A stretch of 64,000 nt of DNA. It comes from Phoebastria nigripes. Its lineage: Eukaryota; Chordata; Aves; Procellariiformes; Diomedeidae. The notes beneath the pieces are model-generated. The model did not search any database, was not told the DNA's origin, and saw only the letters and a list, made by a program, of their open reading frames with translations. This document shows, piece after piece, positions 1 through 14,200 of this stretch. The DNA lies in contig JAYKAV010000005.1 in assembly GCA_035582835.1 (NCBI GenBank), forward strand, positions 42,168 to 106,167. The letters are read 5' to 3'. The position numbers were made by a program, and so were the translations under genes. How positions within the stretch are numbered: position 1 is the stretch's first letter; each line of letters starts with the position of its first letter.

Positions 1-153
1 AGTCACCATCCCTGGAAGTATTTAAAAGACGTTTAGATGAGGTGCTTAGGGACATGGTTTAGTGGGCATGGTGGTGTTGGGTTGACGGTTGGACTCGATG
101 TTCTTAGAGTTCTTTTCCAACCTTAATGATGCTATGATTCTATGATTCTATAA
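1..153 (+). mobile_element. CR1 LINE, 3' end (cut by window edge)
   Basis: This is the 3' terminus of a CR1 non-LTR retrotransposon. Reading from base 3, the frame gives [19 protein letters not shown] and then stops at 60-62, which is the usual C-terminus of CR1 ORF2. A short 3' UTR follows and ends in the imperfect ATTCTATG repeats that mark CR1 3' ends (about 128-153). It is nearly the same as the end of the CR1 at 21345-21829 but keeps about 16 bases of the UTR that the other copy lacks, so both belong to closely related subfamilies. The upstream part lies outside the window. Identification is firm; the subfamily is not determined. Confidence 0.95.
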
Positions 154-1666
154 GGAGATTTTAAAGCATTTTTTAAAAGCTTTATATTGAATGCTCTTTC
201 TTTGTAAACTTTTTGCTGTCTTTCAAAAGGAAGTAGAGTAAAAGAGAACCAGGAAAGGAGATCCATGCCTAAGGACAANAATGCATGTGAGTTTTGAGAT
301 GGATATAGGAAAAGAGATCCCTTTGGATGCATGCAAAGAACGTTTTGGGAGAAAAGATAATAGCAGAGCTGGGAGACAGGTGAGGGGTGCTTTGTGGATT
401 CTTAAAGCAATCAAGGAAAAAAAAAATTTATTTAGGAGTCAGTGGAGACTCAAGGTCATTGTACATACAATCACTAGCATTTTTTCAACAGAATTTGGCA
501 AGGAGCCAAAGAAAGAACAGGGAACTGCCATAGCAAAAGTGATAGTACAAGCTACACAAGTTGGCTAGAAACTAGTTTTCTAGAAGAAAATAATGAACAT
601 GAATACATTTCATAGATATTATAGTACATATAATATATTCTAGAATAGTAATTATTCTAATTACTGTTAATATTACTCTAATTAATTATAATATTCTAAT
701 TCTAATATTCTAACATAGAATATTCTATTCTATTTGATTCTAATAGGATTCTAACTCATAACCTTCTCTGAATAATCATTTGTCCCTTTAAATTAATTTT
801 AAAGCATTTAAAATAATTTTTAGGTTGGATGAAAAGCCTTTCTGATGTTTTCTTTGTTCAGATTTAGACCACTTTTCACTTACAATGCTCTTGGTTTTTT
901 TCAGTCCTCAAGGTCCATATGACATCCTTAGATTTCAGTGAAGAGTTTTTCATTTACTTCAGTAAGGAATTAGGGAATAGAAAGATTTATAAAGGATTGA
1001 AAGTGATTTTCCTTCTTCCCACCATTTTGAGTCTCCTGAGAAAGAGCACTGTACTATAAAAATAAATGGCTAAATAAGCACACCTAATATTTCCTAACTA
1101 TTTTCAATACTTGGCACTAAATATAAAATTGTCTATAGGGAAATTCATAAAAACTGTGTGGAGCTTCAGACTTGTAAATGTATTTACCAGGCAAGCCTCT
1201 GCTTGTTATTTTATTACTGGGAGTAGAAAGTATTCCTGTTTTATAGTTCTATTGAAGGTTCAGAAATTTAAATAAACTGTATTTTTTTCGTTCTATGACC
1301 ATATAATTTATCAAGCCAGGGCCTTGCTCAGTTTATTACATTATTTTTCCATGCATGAAAATGCATTTGCTGTTCTGCTTCATATTGAAAATGGTAATTT
1401 CCTGGGTGGATGCACATCTGTTATCACATCGGAGTCCAGTATGATGAGCCTGAGTGCAAAACAGTAACATACCCACCTCTTTTCAATGACACTAGAGCAA
1501 TGGTAATACCCTCTTTGTTTGTTTCTAGTTTAATGGAACAAAACCAAGAAAATAAAAACTAAAACCTTTCAACACTGGATGACATTGAGAATCATTTCCA
1601 CTCTTTTCATGTCTTTAAGTCTCTTTTCTAAGTCCTATAGTCATCAAAAGTTATTCCTACTTCTAT
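154..1666. other. Non-repetitive AT-rich spacer with an ATTCTA-rich tract
   Basis: No gene is recognisable. A 95-codon open frame at 281-568 (+) starts by an ambiguous base and has no recognisable domain or clear splice context. The stretch from about 634 to 756 is very AT-rich and dominated by ATTCTA/TAGAAT words (see the separate repeat entry). The rest looks like ordinary single-copy AT-rich DNA. Confidence 0.6.
634..756. repeat. AT-rich degenerate ATTCTA minisatellite-like tract
   Basis: The words ATTCTA, TATTCTA and TAGAATA recur many times in about 120 bases, including the 12-base palindrome TAGAATATTCTA near 716-727. Units are not in fixed register, so this is a degenerate low-complexity tract and not a clean tandem array. 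The hexamer resembles the ATTCTATG tail of CR1, which ends about 480 bases upstream, but no CR1 body is attached. Confidence 0.65.
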
Positions 1667-1953
1667 ATAGAATCATAGACTGGTTTGGGTTGGAAGGGAG
1701 CCTTAAAGGTCATCTAGTCCAACCCCCTGCCATGGGCAGGGACATCTTCAACCAAATCAGGTTGCTCAGAGCCCCGTCCAACCTGACCTTGAATGTTTCC
1801 AGGGACGGGGCATCTACCACCTCTCTGGACAACCTGTTCCAGTGTTTCACCACCCTCAGCGTAAAAAAATTCTTCCCTATATCTAGTCTAAATCTACCCT
1901 CTTTTAGTTTAAAACCATTCCCCCTTGTCCTGTCGCAACAGGTCCTGCTAAAA
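1667..1953 (-). mobile_element. CR1 LINE 3' fragment
   Basis: On the plus strand this begins with the reverse complement of a CR1 tail (AGAATCATAGACTGG) and runs through the typical 3' UTR words (GGTTGGAAGGGA, TCATCTAGTCCAACCCC) into the complement of the ORF2 C-terminal coding region (cf. CACCACCCTCAGCGTAAA). The 3' end is at the low coordinate, so the element is on the minus strand and is 5'-truncated at about 1953, as is usual for CR1. Small indels interrupt the frame and it encodes nothing intact. Confidence 0.93.
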
Positions 1954-2042
1954 AGTTATATAGGAGAATACCTGATAAAATCCTGTTAACAAGTACTTGT
2001 AATAGTACAAATACCATGGGGAATAGATTCTGCTTGGCTAGT

Positions 2043-2217
2043 AGAATCACAGAGTAATTTAGGTTGGAAGGGACCACTGGAGATCATCCTGTCCAACCTC
2101 CTGCTCAAACAGTACCAGCTCAAGCAGGCTGCCCAGGGCCTTCTCCTGTTGAGTTTTGAACATCTCTAAGAACAGAGATTTCACAACATCTCCTGGCAAC
2201 CTTTTGCCGTGTCTAAC
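2043..2217 (-). mobile_element. CR1 LINE 3' fragment, different subfamily
   Basis: This starts with AGAATCACAGAGTAATTTAG and GGTTGGAAGGGACC, the complement of a CR1 3' end, then the diagnostic CCTGTCCAACCTCCTGCTCA. It ends near TTTTGCCGTGTCTAAC. The wording differs from the neighbour at 1667-1953, so it is a separate, 5'-truncated insertion in the same orientation. The 89 bases between the two are not recognisable as CR1. Confidence 0.88.
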
Positions 2218-5200
2218 AAAATCATTAAACAAAATCCATCGTGCACTTAAGAAGAAAGTCCTAAATATCTAGAGAAAATAAAAATCGCAACACTTACAGA
2301 AAGATTCATTTCTCCTAAGTGCAACCATCTGAAAGAAACTAATTGTACTGTGATAATTGTCTAAACTACCTTAATAGCAAAGAAAAGGAAAGGGGAATGG
2401 TACTGAGTAGGTATTTCATCCTGCCTGCATTTTAGCTGGATTCAAGGACAGTATGGCATAAAGAGTGTTTCTGTCCATATTGCTATCACCCCACTTACCA
2501 AGTAAACAAAAAAACCCTGCCCTTAAGTTTCTTTTTTCTCTCTGCCATCATAACACTGTCACAATACTATTTCAGATTCATCACAGATCCCTTAACAGGG
2601 AGGGCTCTATGAACAGAAACCTTGAATCTCAAACATGGAAAAAATAAATTAATGAGCCAGATATATACATGCAAGTAGCAGGATAATACACCAACAAAAT
2701 ACTAGAAACTCAATCAGAATTTTGCTGTTGACCTCATGGGCAGAAATTCCCTAGCACCAGGGACAACATGAAAAAGAAAATTAAGATCTTTTTGCATTTA
2801 AAATTTGTGCCTGTGCATATATGTTAGGTGGACAAGGTCAAACAAAACTTTTAAAAGAAATTATACCTTTAATGAAATATTTGTGTGAGCACCTTTCAGA
2901 GCAGAAATATTAAAAAAAAAGTTTATTCTTTTTGAAGTCAGGAGAACTTCCAGATTATTGAAAATAAATGCATTTATATTTGTAGCACTGCATGAAGTGT
3001 TAATCCAATTTAAAGTTTATTCTCACAAACTTTATTATTTAGTGAGAAATGATACATTCAAAAGCAAAGTCACCTTCAGTAACTTCCAGGGAATTTTTTA
3101 AAGGAGAACACTGATACCAAAAAGGATTTTCATTCTGTTGAATTTCCTTCCATTCCTTCAGAAAGCCAGAATGACAGGAGAGCCACTTCAAGAGGTTTCT
3201 GTACAAAGCCATATTTTGTACAGAAAATGGAGCTCACAAGTATGTAAGAAGTCATGGGGATGGATGAAAATGTCTAGAAAACAGAAGGTTAACTATCTTA
3301 GCTCAAGATTTTGAAGCCCTGCAGTTGCTTTCAGCAACCCACCAATTAGTCTTAATAAGACAGCAAGCATCCCTTGGGGAAATATAGACAAGAATAATTG
3401 ACAGCATGCACCGTTTCTATAGGGAAGAGGAACACCTACCCATATCAAGGAGAACATTAGAAAGCATGGAAGTTGGACTACTGTGTCCCCAGAGCCCATA
3501 TGTGGGCTTTTGCAGTTTTTGAATCTGTGCTACCTTTAATGGCTCTTTTGTGCAAATGAACATCTTTCATTTTCTGTTTGATATCGGGTAGCAGTAATTT
3601 CCTGTGTGAACGTAGAATACATTTTTAATTACCGCAAACATTGTTTAAATTAGGCTAAAAAACATTAGCTTTCTAACAAGTACAGTTTTGTCAATAGTTT
3701 TGAACATAGCGTGTATTCTAATCCTGATCTCTTAAACAGTCAGTTTTATTCAGAATAAGGTAAACTCATCCTATGTGATAACGCTGTTTTTCCTCCGACA
3801 GCAGAAGTACAGGGAATCCATAAAGAGCATTGGAAAAGTTTATTTTAGACTATATTAGGAAACTGTGAACAACCTCTTCCAAAGTGTGTGAATTTGCAAA
3901 CCAACTGCTCCACAGGAAACCAAGAAACATCAAGTTGCTCTGGGGATTGTAATGCTAACATCATGCAGAGCATCCTCTGTGAAGTTAACTGCTTCTGGTT
4001 TAGTATCTGAAAAGCTACTTCCAATACATATTCTGTGTTCTTTGTGAGATGGACTCATATTCTCAGACAGATTCTTCATGAGAAATAACCCTACCAAGAG
4101 AATCACAATACCTCTTACATCCTGTGACAATTATTTCAGTTATGCTAAAAACTTAAATTCTTCAACATAGTGTTTCGAAGTAAAGACAGAATATCATCTA
4201 CTATTCAACACTTGGAAACACACGACTTTGTTCTTTATATGTTCTCTGGTTGAAATCGTAACTTTATTCTGACAGACTGATGGGTCTTTAGCATTACGCT
4301 AAAGAGATGTGAAGTAAAACCTGGCAGCAAAAAAGTATTTCGATAGTATGCTTGAAAAGATTTTAAATTGTGTAAGTAGCTAGGGCAGCATTTTTTCTTC
4401 TTCTTTTATTGGTATGCATTTCCTCATACCCTTGCAATTCACTTTTATTTCACTGCCTGTAAATCTGCAAATCCTTAGACCTTTCTACTAAAAGACGTTA
4501 ATCCAGGTCATTTTTATTGTAATATCATTTATTGCTCTTATTGTAGCTAGAAAAGCACAGAACTTAGCGCAGCTTCTTTTATCCTGTTTTTCAACACTTT
4601 GTCCCCTCCGTCAAGTAAAGTACAGATGACAATAGTATCTGAAGACTTTATCGAAAGATTAATGGGCCCATCTATCAGTACGCTTGTTTCCTAGTCACAT
4701 GCTAGCTTGGGTATTGGTATCTACAAAGCGTCTTAATACATTGAAGTTTGTCTCCACTGTACACCAAAAACTGTCAGAGAAAGTGAGGCAGGCTGAGGGT
4801 CCTAAAATTTCAGAGGTGTAAGGAAGGGGAACCTGCCATCAAGCAACCAATACATATAAAGAAAAAAGTTAATTTTCAGCATTGTTTGTTAAATCCGAAA
4901 GAAAATAGTAGAAGAAATCTGAGCAAATTAAAACATACTATTAAGACCTTCTCCTTCAGGAGTGTTTGAATTGCAGGAATGGACTTTCAGGAAGAGAGAG
5001 AGGAAACTAGAAAAGCTGATGCAGTGACCTTTCTGATGCATAGATACAGCTGAGGTCGTATGGCTGCACAGCCCCTCACACCCAGCCCCATGCACAGAGG
5101 AGGTCGGCTGAGACCCGCTCTATTCGGTTCATCAGGGGCCAGAGGCAGCAGGAAGACAGAGAGCATTTTAGAAATCAGCATCTTCAAACAAACCTGAGGC

Positions 5201-8200
5201 AACAAACCATGAAGTATGTTCTCCGCTGCCACATGATTTTTCAGTGATTTCCCTGCCAATCCTCTGAAAGTCAGTGGGAACTGGGAGCCCAATTCCCTCT
5301 TTTGCCCTCCAAAAGCTCCCTGTCTTGGGCCATACTGTGCGATTATTACACAAAAAAATCAATTTCAAGTCTTTTGCTACAAATAGGACAGACTAAAAAA
5401 ATTGGAGAAAAGTTTGGTCTTTTTTTGCTACTAGAATTAGAAAAGAATTTTATTATGCTCTATTACGCCATATTTCAATGACTTCCTACCATGCCTAATA
5501 ATGAAGTCAGACAGTTTTGCACACATTGCTTGAATTTTCTTTAGGAATACTAAAGGTAGGAAATAGTCTAAGAACCCCTCAAACATGATTAGTCAAAAAG
5601 AATTATAATTAAAACATAAATATCTGTACAGAGAAAACAGAAAGCTTTTAGTACAGGAAAAACAAACTAAAAAACTGCATTAGGTGAAGTTCATATTGCT
5701 GCAGAATTTGTTGAAATATAAACTTTTGAGGGTTTGACCTTTCACTCTGAAAAAGCAACAGCTATAATCCCCTGTTATATATGGCCTTCCATGGCTCTTA
5801 AGCCAAGCTTTTCAGAAATGACTGGAATTAGATGTCTAGTTTGATATCCTTTGTTAAATCCAATATTAAGTGTTCATGATCTAAAAGGCATATGCTTTAA
5901 TATCTGATGCTGGATATTTAAATATCTAGCTGCATTTCATAGGGCTAAAGAAAATATCAAGAGGTCAAAGTCCCTTCCTCACTCCGTGGTAGGATCACAA
6001 CACTCACATGAACCTTAACCAATGCTTTTCTAATTTGCTCTTAAAGACTATCAGCTCTTAGGGTTCCTCTATCTCCTCAGTCAGTTTCTTCCAGTTTTTC
6101 ATCAACTGGAAAAGATGACGGGGTGAGAAACGCTTGGAGATTTTAAAAATCTGCCTGGACAGCTACTTGAACAACAGTAACTAAACTAATCAAAGATATC
6201 CCTGTAACTATGTAAATCATTTCAGGATAAAAGAGGCTATATATTTTTGTAATTAAATTAGCATGTATATCATGCTAATCATCTGCATGCTTCATGAGAT
6301 TCAAGATGATTTTTTTTATTTAGAAGATAAACACTTTTTTTTTTTAATGAAAGTTTCTTTTAGTGATATCTCTGTGCAAGAAAGGAAAAAAAAAATTAGG
6401 AAGTCCATATGACCAAAAGACAAGAAGAAATCAAACAATTTTAATGTGTTTAACTAATGCAGCGTCCTGAAAAGGTAATTAACAACACTCAAACTTTAGT
6501 ATTCAAAATTCCACGTAATTTCAAGACAAAAATAGTGGAAAAATAATATAGAATGATTATCAACAAGTTGTTTCTACCATTGGAGATTTCTGAAGTCTGA
6601 TTCTGCCTTTCCAAAGTCTGATTCCATCTCATTTCTAATGGAAATATCCAGAAATTTTCTTCTTTCGACATAAGACTATGATATATTAAACATTGAGTTA
6701 AAGCTGGGAGAGCAGGGATACTATAATTATGTCAAAGCAAGTTTCATAAGTCAAGGAAATATTGAGCTCTTTCAATGTACAATCACACTGATAATAATAA
6801 ATGCCAAGGTGCAAAGAACTTGAGTGTGAAAACACTCTAGTCTAATTCTGTGTGATATTGGTGATACAAATATGTATACTATGTAATTTACAAAGCATAT
6901 ATTTTAACATGTGAGCTCTGATTAGAGGAAATTATTTTTAAAGCATTTTGGTAAGGAGAGAGGGGAAAGTAAAGAGTTATTTTACATTTTCTCTTATAAT
7001 ACCCATGCTACACTTTGAATGTAATATCTTTAATCTCCAGCCCTTCTTCAGGCCAAGTCATTTATGATTAAAAAGACCAGACAGAGTCCTTGCTGAATCA
7101 GTAGGTCCATTGCCCAGCTCCTGACACAAAAGTCTGATCAGCTCCTCTTGATCAAACAATTGCATGCAAACTGGCTACGAAGAAAGGTCAATGGTTGACT
7201 AAATTACCTGTTATGGCACAAAAAATCTCCAGTAAATAGTATACAACACAGCTGAGACAAGGAAAAAGATATCTATTATCCCAGTGTTCGATTTGGGCTA
7301 TTAATTTATACACTCTGTCTCCATAACTCTTCATTTATTGTCAGTGGAAAGTGGTAGGATTCCCCAGAGACGTATTCAGGGCTTGTAAGTCCGGCTGCTG
7401 CTCCAACGTGCTGCCTAGAGGAGCCTCTCTCTCTTCATTGACAGCAGGGGGAAATGAGACAACCTAACCTCCAAGCTTAGGTGCCTACAATAGATACTGA
7501 AAAAACCTCCTCAAAACCATAAAAATGAAAAATTAAGCTACTTTGGTCTCTCCTATCTGTAGATATATTTCACTCTTACCATCAACGAACTCTCTCCCCC
7601 TTCGAACTGACTTCCTTCCAAAGTTCCAATGTCACAGTATTTTTTTTCCGTAAAATGTCCTGCCCAGAGGAAGTTGTTTATGGGAACATTGCCAGCAGAA
7701 ATACCTTTACAATTTGGCTAGCAGCAGAGCATCTACTAGAAAACTATGCAGGAAAATTCCTTCATATCCACAAGACATATATACAGAAAATTATCTGGGT
7801 GTAATATCTAAAGCTCTGAAGTGTAGGCAGACTGATTACTTTTGTTTAGGCAGCTACAAACAGTTTAACATCTTTACCTATCCTATGTTATAATTCTTAG
7901 CTAATTCCAGATGCCTGGATAAAAACTATGATAACAAGAAAAAACAGTCCTCAATACATTAGTTTAATTACCACCATACTTCCTTGATATGCATAAGAAA
8001 TAAATGGTTTTTATTCACTTTTCAGATTTACAATGAATAACTATCTGGCAGCTTATCATCAAATGAAATCCAGAAGTCTTGAGCTAGCCACTCAGCTCCC
8101 CACAGAGATCATGAGAGCAGCAGTAGCTAAACAGAGATGCACACAACCTGATCATTTCACACGAGAAAGATAAGAAATATCAAAGATAGACTTTGTGAAA

Positions 8201-11200
8201 GGATTGGGGCTTAAGCACCTAATCCTGGTGTGCCTGTCTGACAAAGCAGCTACACACCGGAGCTACACACCTCTGCCTGTTCAAGACCCTCTCCTTGAGT
8301 AATATTTGTTTCTTATGTAGGAATCTTAATTTGGGAACCCTGGGGGCTGGGATCCCATAGATTTTAATACAAATAGTGGGAACTGAAACCAGGGTTTTCT
8401 GAGCTTCTGCAAGGCAACTTAATAGAAGTACCTAAAAGACTTAGACACCTCCCAGTTTTTGCCAACAGAGGAACACCGGCTTTAGAGTATTAGATGCAGA
8501 CACCGGAATGCTTCTGAGCAGCCATCTCTACTATACAGCTTGTTCCACTCTGACACAAGGATATTCCACATGTGAGATAGGCAAACTTCCCTTTTCAGTG
8601 TCTGAATAAGCAATTTAACATATCTGGTAAGTCACATTCCAACATTGGTCTTGTCATACAGTAACAAAATGAAAACAAGCAACACAGCTGTGGACTCTAT
8701 GGCAGAAGCTGTATCCAGAACCCAGATTTTAAGTAAGATTTATTTTTTCTCTAACAGCAGTTCCAGAATCTAAATAAAGTTGGTGTCTGTCATGGAAAGA
8801 AAATGGCAGTCATGAGCAGATCTGTTGTAGCTCTTTGCTCACCCAAGATGGTACAGCAAGAACAAAAATATCCCTCAGAAAGTATATCTGTGAAATCTCT
8901 GAAAAGTCATTCTAGAATCAAAAAGTAAGTTCATTGTATCCTTTACATGTAACTATTGTGGTGAATTATTGTTTTGAGGGCAAACTCAGCATTGCTATAG
9001 CATGATAAACGGCACTTAATGTACTTTAGAAAATGTTAATTAAGGGGTATTCTATCAGAGAAGTAGATTTATAAAGTAGCCAATTTTGAAAGAAAAGCAT
9101 GTTCACAGTGTCTTTCTAATATGACATTGTTAATCCCAAAACAGTACAAGTTAAAAGCAAAAATAACTAATTAACATAGTTCTTGTGAGGGGAAGTTGCA
9201 NTGAGCTATTGGACAGCTTGCAAACACCAGACCACACTAATTATGCCTTCAGCTAAAGATGAGAAAAACAGAAGAAACAAAGTTCTTGGGAGAGCTGCGG
9301 GACATATATATGAGAGATGTTAATAATATCACTAGTTATCAGTTCATACAGAGAAAGTCCAAGTGGTATTTACCTGAGGGTCACTTATCTTGTTACTCTG
9401 ATAACTGTGTCAAACACAACGTAACATGCCTTCATTTACTACTTTACCACAGTTGTGATATCTATGCAGCTAGTTTTCAACTTACAATTTTATGAACTGT
9501 AAAAAGCCCAAGGCTCCAAAAAGATTATTTTTTCATCATCATGCCTATTACTCAGGCTTAAACTTCAAAGGCATATCATCACAAGCATTTAATTTTGATC
9601 ATGTACTCTTGGGTGTGGTTTTCTCTTTCACTCAATTGTTTAGCATCAAAAGTACAGTGGCTTTGCAAGTTGAGAATCTAATGCCAGTGAGATTTATGTA
9701 ATGCATAGGTATAGAAATGAGTCCTATCAAACTACTTGCAGTTTAGACAATTAACAGTTTTCAGTGAAGTACTTTGCCTTTAAAGAAATTAAATTGCTTG
9801 AAATACAACTGATTTTCTGCATTAGTCCCCAGATTCTCATTTTTTTCTGAAATGTTTCAGTGGATTCAAGAAAGTTCATCATTTCGAAGACTTGTCACTG
9901 CTAGGTTGGACCTTTTAATGTAATTTTGGGACTATGTGCCCTGGGCTTCTGCATGGCATAATGCCTTTGGGTATTTATTAAGGTTGTGTTCAAGACTCTG
10001 TCTAAGAGACTGAAGGAATTCACAGAAGTGTTATTTTCATACTGCCAGCATTTATCATTTGTCACAGAACTAGCGCAGTAGTCCACTTCCAAAAGTAGCT
10101 CTCTCCTACGTTTCACAGAAATCAAACATTTTTTCAATATCTTACATTAAAATCTCGTCAAAGATACTGTAAAACCAGTTTGGAGTTTTCCAGTCAAAAT
10201 GTTATGAAACCCCAGAACAGCAAGTTTGCTAATTATGTGGTGTACTACTTATGAAAGAAGCGAGAATTGTTGAGAATAAATTGGATCACATTTTGTTTCT
10301 CTGCTCTGTTGGAATTCTCCTGGGGTTCATTAGTAGATAGTTACGGAAAACAGGCATCCCAGAGAACGTACTGGAGAAGATCATTTTCCTTAATTATTCC
10401 CTAACTAGCCTGCACAGGTTGATCTTGAGGCAAAGGCAGTAGACTTCGACAGCCTGATATTTAAGTAGTTATTTTACTTGCTTTCAATTGTACTTATGTC
10501 CTGCTGGCACTACTAAATATAGTGTATTATTCATAAAATGCATTTGCATTTTTTATTAGGAGGCAACAGGCCCTTTCAGACCATCCTGTCACGGTCTGGA
10601 ATTTCCAAATATTCTCTTTAAGCTCTGTTCATTTGCATTTCCAGGAAGCGGCAAGTAATAACTTTAGAAAATTACAAAAGAAATAAGAGAGGACCTCAAA
10701 CCTGCCTATCTGTTCTTCTGAGAAAGATTTTGGTCTAGCCGTTATGAAAGAGCCTGAGTGTTCACGTATCAAATCAACAGCAATAACAGCTTTCCTAGGG
10801 GAGTGCAAGGAATCCATGATAGCTCTTCAAACTAGTAAAATACATAAATATAAGCTTTTAAGCTTACAGTTCAAAACTTGGAAAAAATTGTAAAGAGAAA
10901 ACAATACAAGATCAAAATAATTTTTATGACTGAACTATTTTTTTTTTTAATGAGGCAATTTTATCACCTAGGAAGTGTTTTGAATATCAAAATCTGTTGA
11001 GCAAGGACCTTAACTGTCAACAGGTTGCTTCTATGAAATGGAAAAGTTATTTAAGACTTATAAATTAAATATGGAACTGCTTTTGTTTTCACTGATGATG
11101 CTGTTCTTTTCAGTGATTATGAAACAGAGACCATTGTTTTGCTGCAACAACAACATCTAATTCCACAACGTCCATTATGCCAAACCAAGGGCAGCAGTAT

Positions 11201-14200
11201 CCACTTACGCGCTCAACATATATCAAGGAACATGTTGCAGTTTTTATACAGGCAACAGATGGAGAACACCTTTATTTCCTTACAGTTCACCTGCCTCCTC
11301 TTTTTGTCCATGAACTTACAGTTTTGAATCTGTTAGCTGATATTATAGCCCTTTGAAATTAATCTATTTGGCATTGTTGGTAAAAGTCTGAGAAATTTTC
11401 ATTTGGATACAGTTCAGTATCTAGTATAGGAAAATAATTTTACTTACCCTGGAGTTACCATGAAGGTAATTTTTTTAAGTTTAGATCTAATATGGCAGCA
11501 TTATAATAGTCTGACCATAGAATTACAATTTAAGAGCAAGTTCCACTAGAAGATGGAGCTCTGTGGTAGACAGTCTCAATTCAACACATACTATACAAGC
11601 CCTCTCCATCAGCTCTGGGTGCTGTATCCAGGTGGGGATTAACTGTGCCATGGTACAGGCTATGAGCTGGTTCCATGGAAAGCCAGCCTGCGTCTAAAAG
11701 TGAAGTAGCTTCTTTTGCATGGCATGTATAATCCTGAACGAATTCAAAGTGGTAAGGCAAAGCTGCCTCCAGACTCCCTGTGCTACTACCACATACAGGT
11801 TGCCTCAATCTTAAATAAATGCAGTTCCGAAGTACACTTAGTCGAATTCACATGTGAAACAGAAAGGATCAGTTTGGAGAACAGCTGAATAATTGACCTA
11901 TCTGGATGCTTACAAAACATTGGCACAAGTGTTTAAAGCAAAGCCGCAAGGCCTATAAGGCAGGCAAAGGCAGGCTCTTGCTGGAGGAGGGGGGGCTGCT
12001 GTGGTGACATATGAAACTGTGATCCAGGCTACACACACCTGTTTTTTTCATGTCCTGCAGCACAAGAAATAGCACTAGTACTCTTCCTTCAGCGGACCTT
12101 GTGCAAGGGTGGGCTATGCTGAGTATCCTGTTGCAGCAGAAGAATTAAATGTATTGCAGAAGGATTGCCCAGAGTACCCTGGCTATTATACAGCCGCCAT
12201 ATGACCAGCATAGGAGCTTGTCCTCATACAGGTCAACAGTGGAGAGTCCGACATTTAATGTTTACTCTGGCAATTTCACAGACAAAAAACTATTGATCTT
12301 ATATGACTGTCCTGGGGCTGCAAAGCATCACATTATGGTGCAGTGGCTAATCTGCCCCTGCTCAGAGCATTCGAAATGATGCAAAGTTTTTTCCAAACTA
12401 CAGGGAAAGTAAGTGGCTCAGAATATCTGAAAAATATGAGAGAGGCGCAGAGTAACTCAGATTCCCTGTCTCTTCCACTGATAAAGGCAGGAAGGGAAGG
12501 GATCCCTGTAGTCTCATCAGCATTGCCTCCCTGCTCTTCCTCACCAGTCTCAAGTCTCATTCAAGACACATAGGTGGAATAGCAGCACTGAAAAAGGCTT
12601 ACACAGATGAAACAATAAACAAGAACTAAAATAGTCTTATGCTTTGCACGTAACTATTAAGCAAATTGCTTTTCATAATTTTGTTCATACAAAAGATCAT
12701 AAGAATATGTGCCAAAATACCAGCGCTGTTACACTATGTTTAAAGCTCAACATTTTATCTCTCATGCCTTTGGAAGCACAATAGTTGAAGACAGAGATGA
12801 AAGGCCATATTGTGCGCCTGACAATTATATTGTCTTACTCATAACAAGTTACAATGATCTATTTAAATTAACATTTAGTTTAAAAGTCCATCTATTAAAG
12901 AGAGAGAAATCAGAGTTTCCTGAACACAGGTCTGCAAGGCTTCCTCCTCTCCGAGGCCTCCCATTCAGGATCAGTCAGTCAAGCTGCTCTGGGCCTGCGT
13001 GGCAGCAGCCTCTCCTGCCAATATGCACGAGAAAGACACTAATTAGGGCCTGTCCGTTTTGGTCTACAGAGATTACTTTGTTTTCTCTTGTATCTCTGTA
13101 AATGGTGACATACCTGGATGGTTACACAGACACTGGAAATAACTGATTAATCTACTGATCAGTGTTTAAAAGCAGGCAAAGAACACCTGAAACATTAGTT
13201 GTGAAATCTTTTGTTGTGAGTTTANAAAAGATTTAATCACTCTGAGAACAGTAATTTTGGCAGGAAGTATGATCTAATGGCCAAAACAAAACTAATAACA
13301 AATAATGAGGCTCACTTCCAATGATTTAATCAATTATCCGAATGCCCTCAAAAGAAGACCACAAAGAAAACATCTGGAAGAGAAAAGATAAAATGCTTTT
13401 GGTAGCAAATAAGTATACATCCTTATTAAAAAAACAANAACAATCAGAGTTGGTTTTATTTATTTAAAGGAAAAGTATGTCAGCAGAACAGAAACTGGAG
13501 AACTTCTGATATTCGGAAAAGGATCAACAGCATTTCTCAGGAACTATGCTGTTCAGATGTTACCGTACCTCTTTCCACAATGTACAATGTGGATGCTCTC
13601 TACTCAGTGCTGACTGTGTCCATCCTAAATACTCCTTTCCCAGATCTCAGACTAGAATGCTATGGACATTGCTCTCCTTAGAGGTGCCAGTACTTTTTCA
13701 TTTCCTCTTTCATTGCCTTGCCATGCCACATGCCCCAGCCATTCATTCCTGTATCACTCCCTCAGTAAAGACAGAGCTGCTTTATTACCACCAACGAGCA
13801 AGACACAACAGATCCAGAATTAAAATAACCACACAAAACCAGAATGAACAAACCAATTCCAAACTGCCACCAAAAAGAATATCCAGAAAACCCCAACTTT
13901 AGGTCTCCAGCACCCCACTCTCTCCTCATCCCTTTCTCCACTGCACTTTTCCTGTTGTCTTTCAGTCCAGCTGTCCTTCTCCCTTAATAGGCCTTGTCCA
14001 GAATATCATAATATAAATAAAACAAGATATTCTAATGTCGAGAGCCATCTCTCTGTGTGCATGAAGCCTACAAGGTTTTCTTCCCATGTTCACTGTGGGG
14101 TAAAATATGCAGGGGACTCCTGTCTCTTACATAAGAAGACACGAGGGCAGGAGTGTTCCTTTATTAGTTTTGCAACCTCTACCCTGCCGAACTGGATAGC

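Noticed and set aside
281..568. A 95-codon open frame on the plus strand.
   Set aside because: No domain, no recognisable family, starts by an ambiguous base in AT-rich DNA. Expected by chance in 64 kb.
815..850. TTAGGTTGGATGAAAAG, slightly like a mariner-type terminal repeat.
   Set aside because: No matching inverted end within several kilobases and no TA target duplication.
4286..4304. A 7-bp stem CTTTAGC/GCTAAAG with a 5-base loop, considered as a structured RNA or terminator.
   Set aside because: Too short to stand out from chance; no adjacent gene.
12709..13101. A 130-codon open frame on the plus strand, among the longest outside repeats.
   Set aside because: Composition is not protein-like in any consistent way, no known motif, no splice or promoter context that I can support.
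13546..13902. A 118-codon open frame on the plus strand.
   Set aside because: Low-complexity, basic and Asn/Gln-rich end; no recognisable domain and no supporting context.
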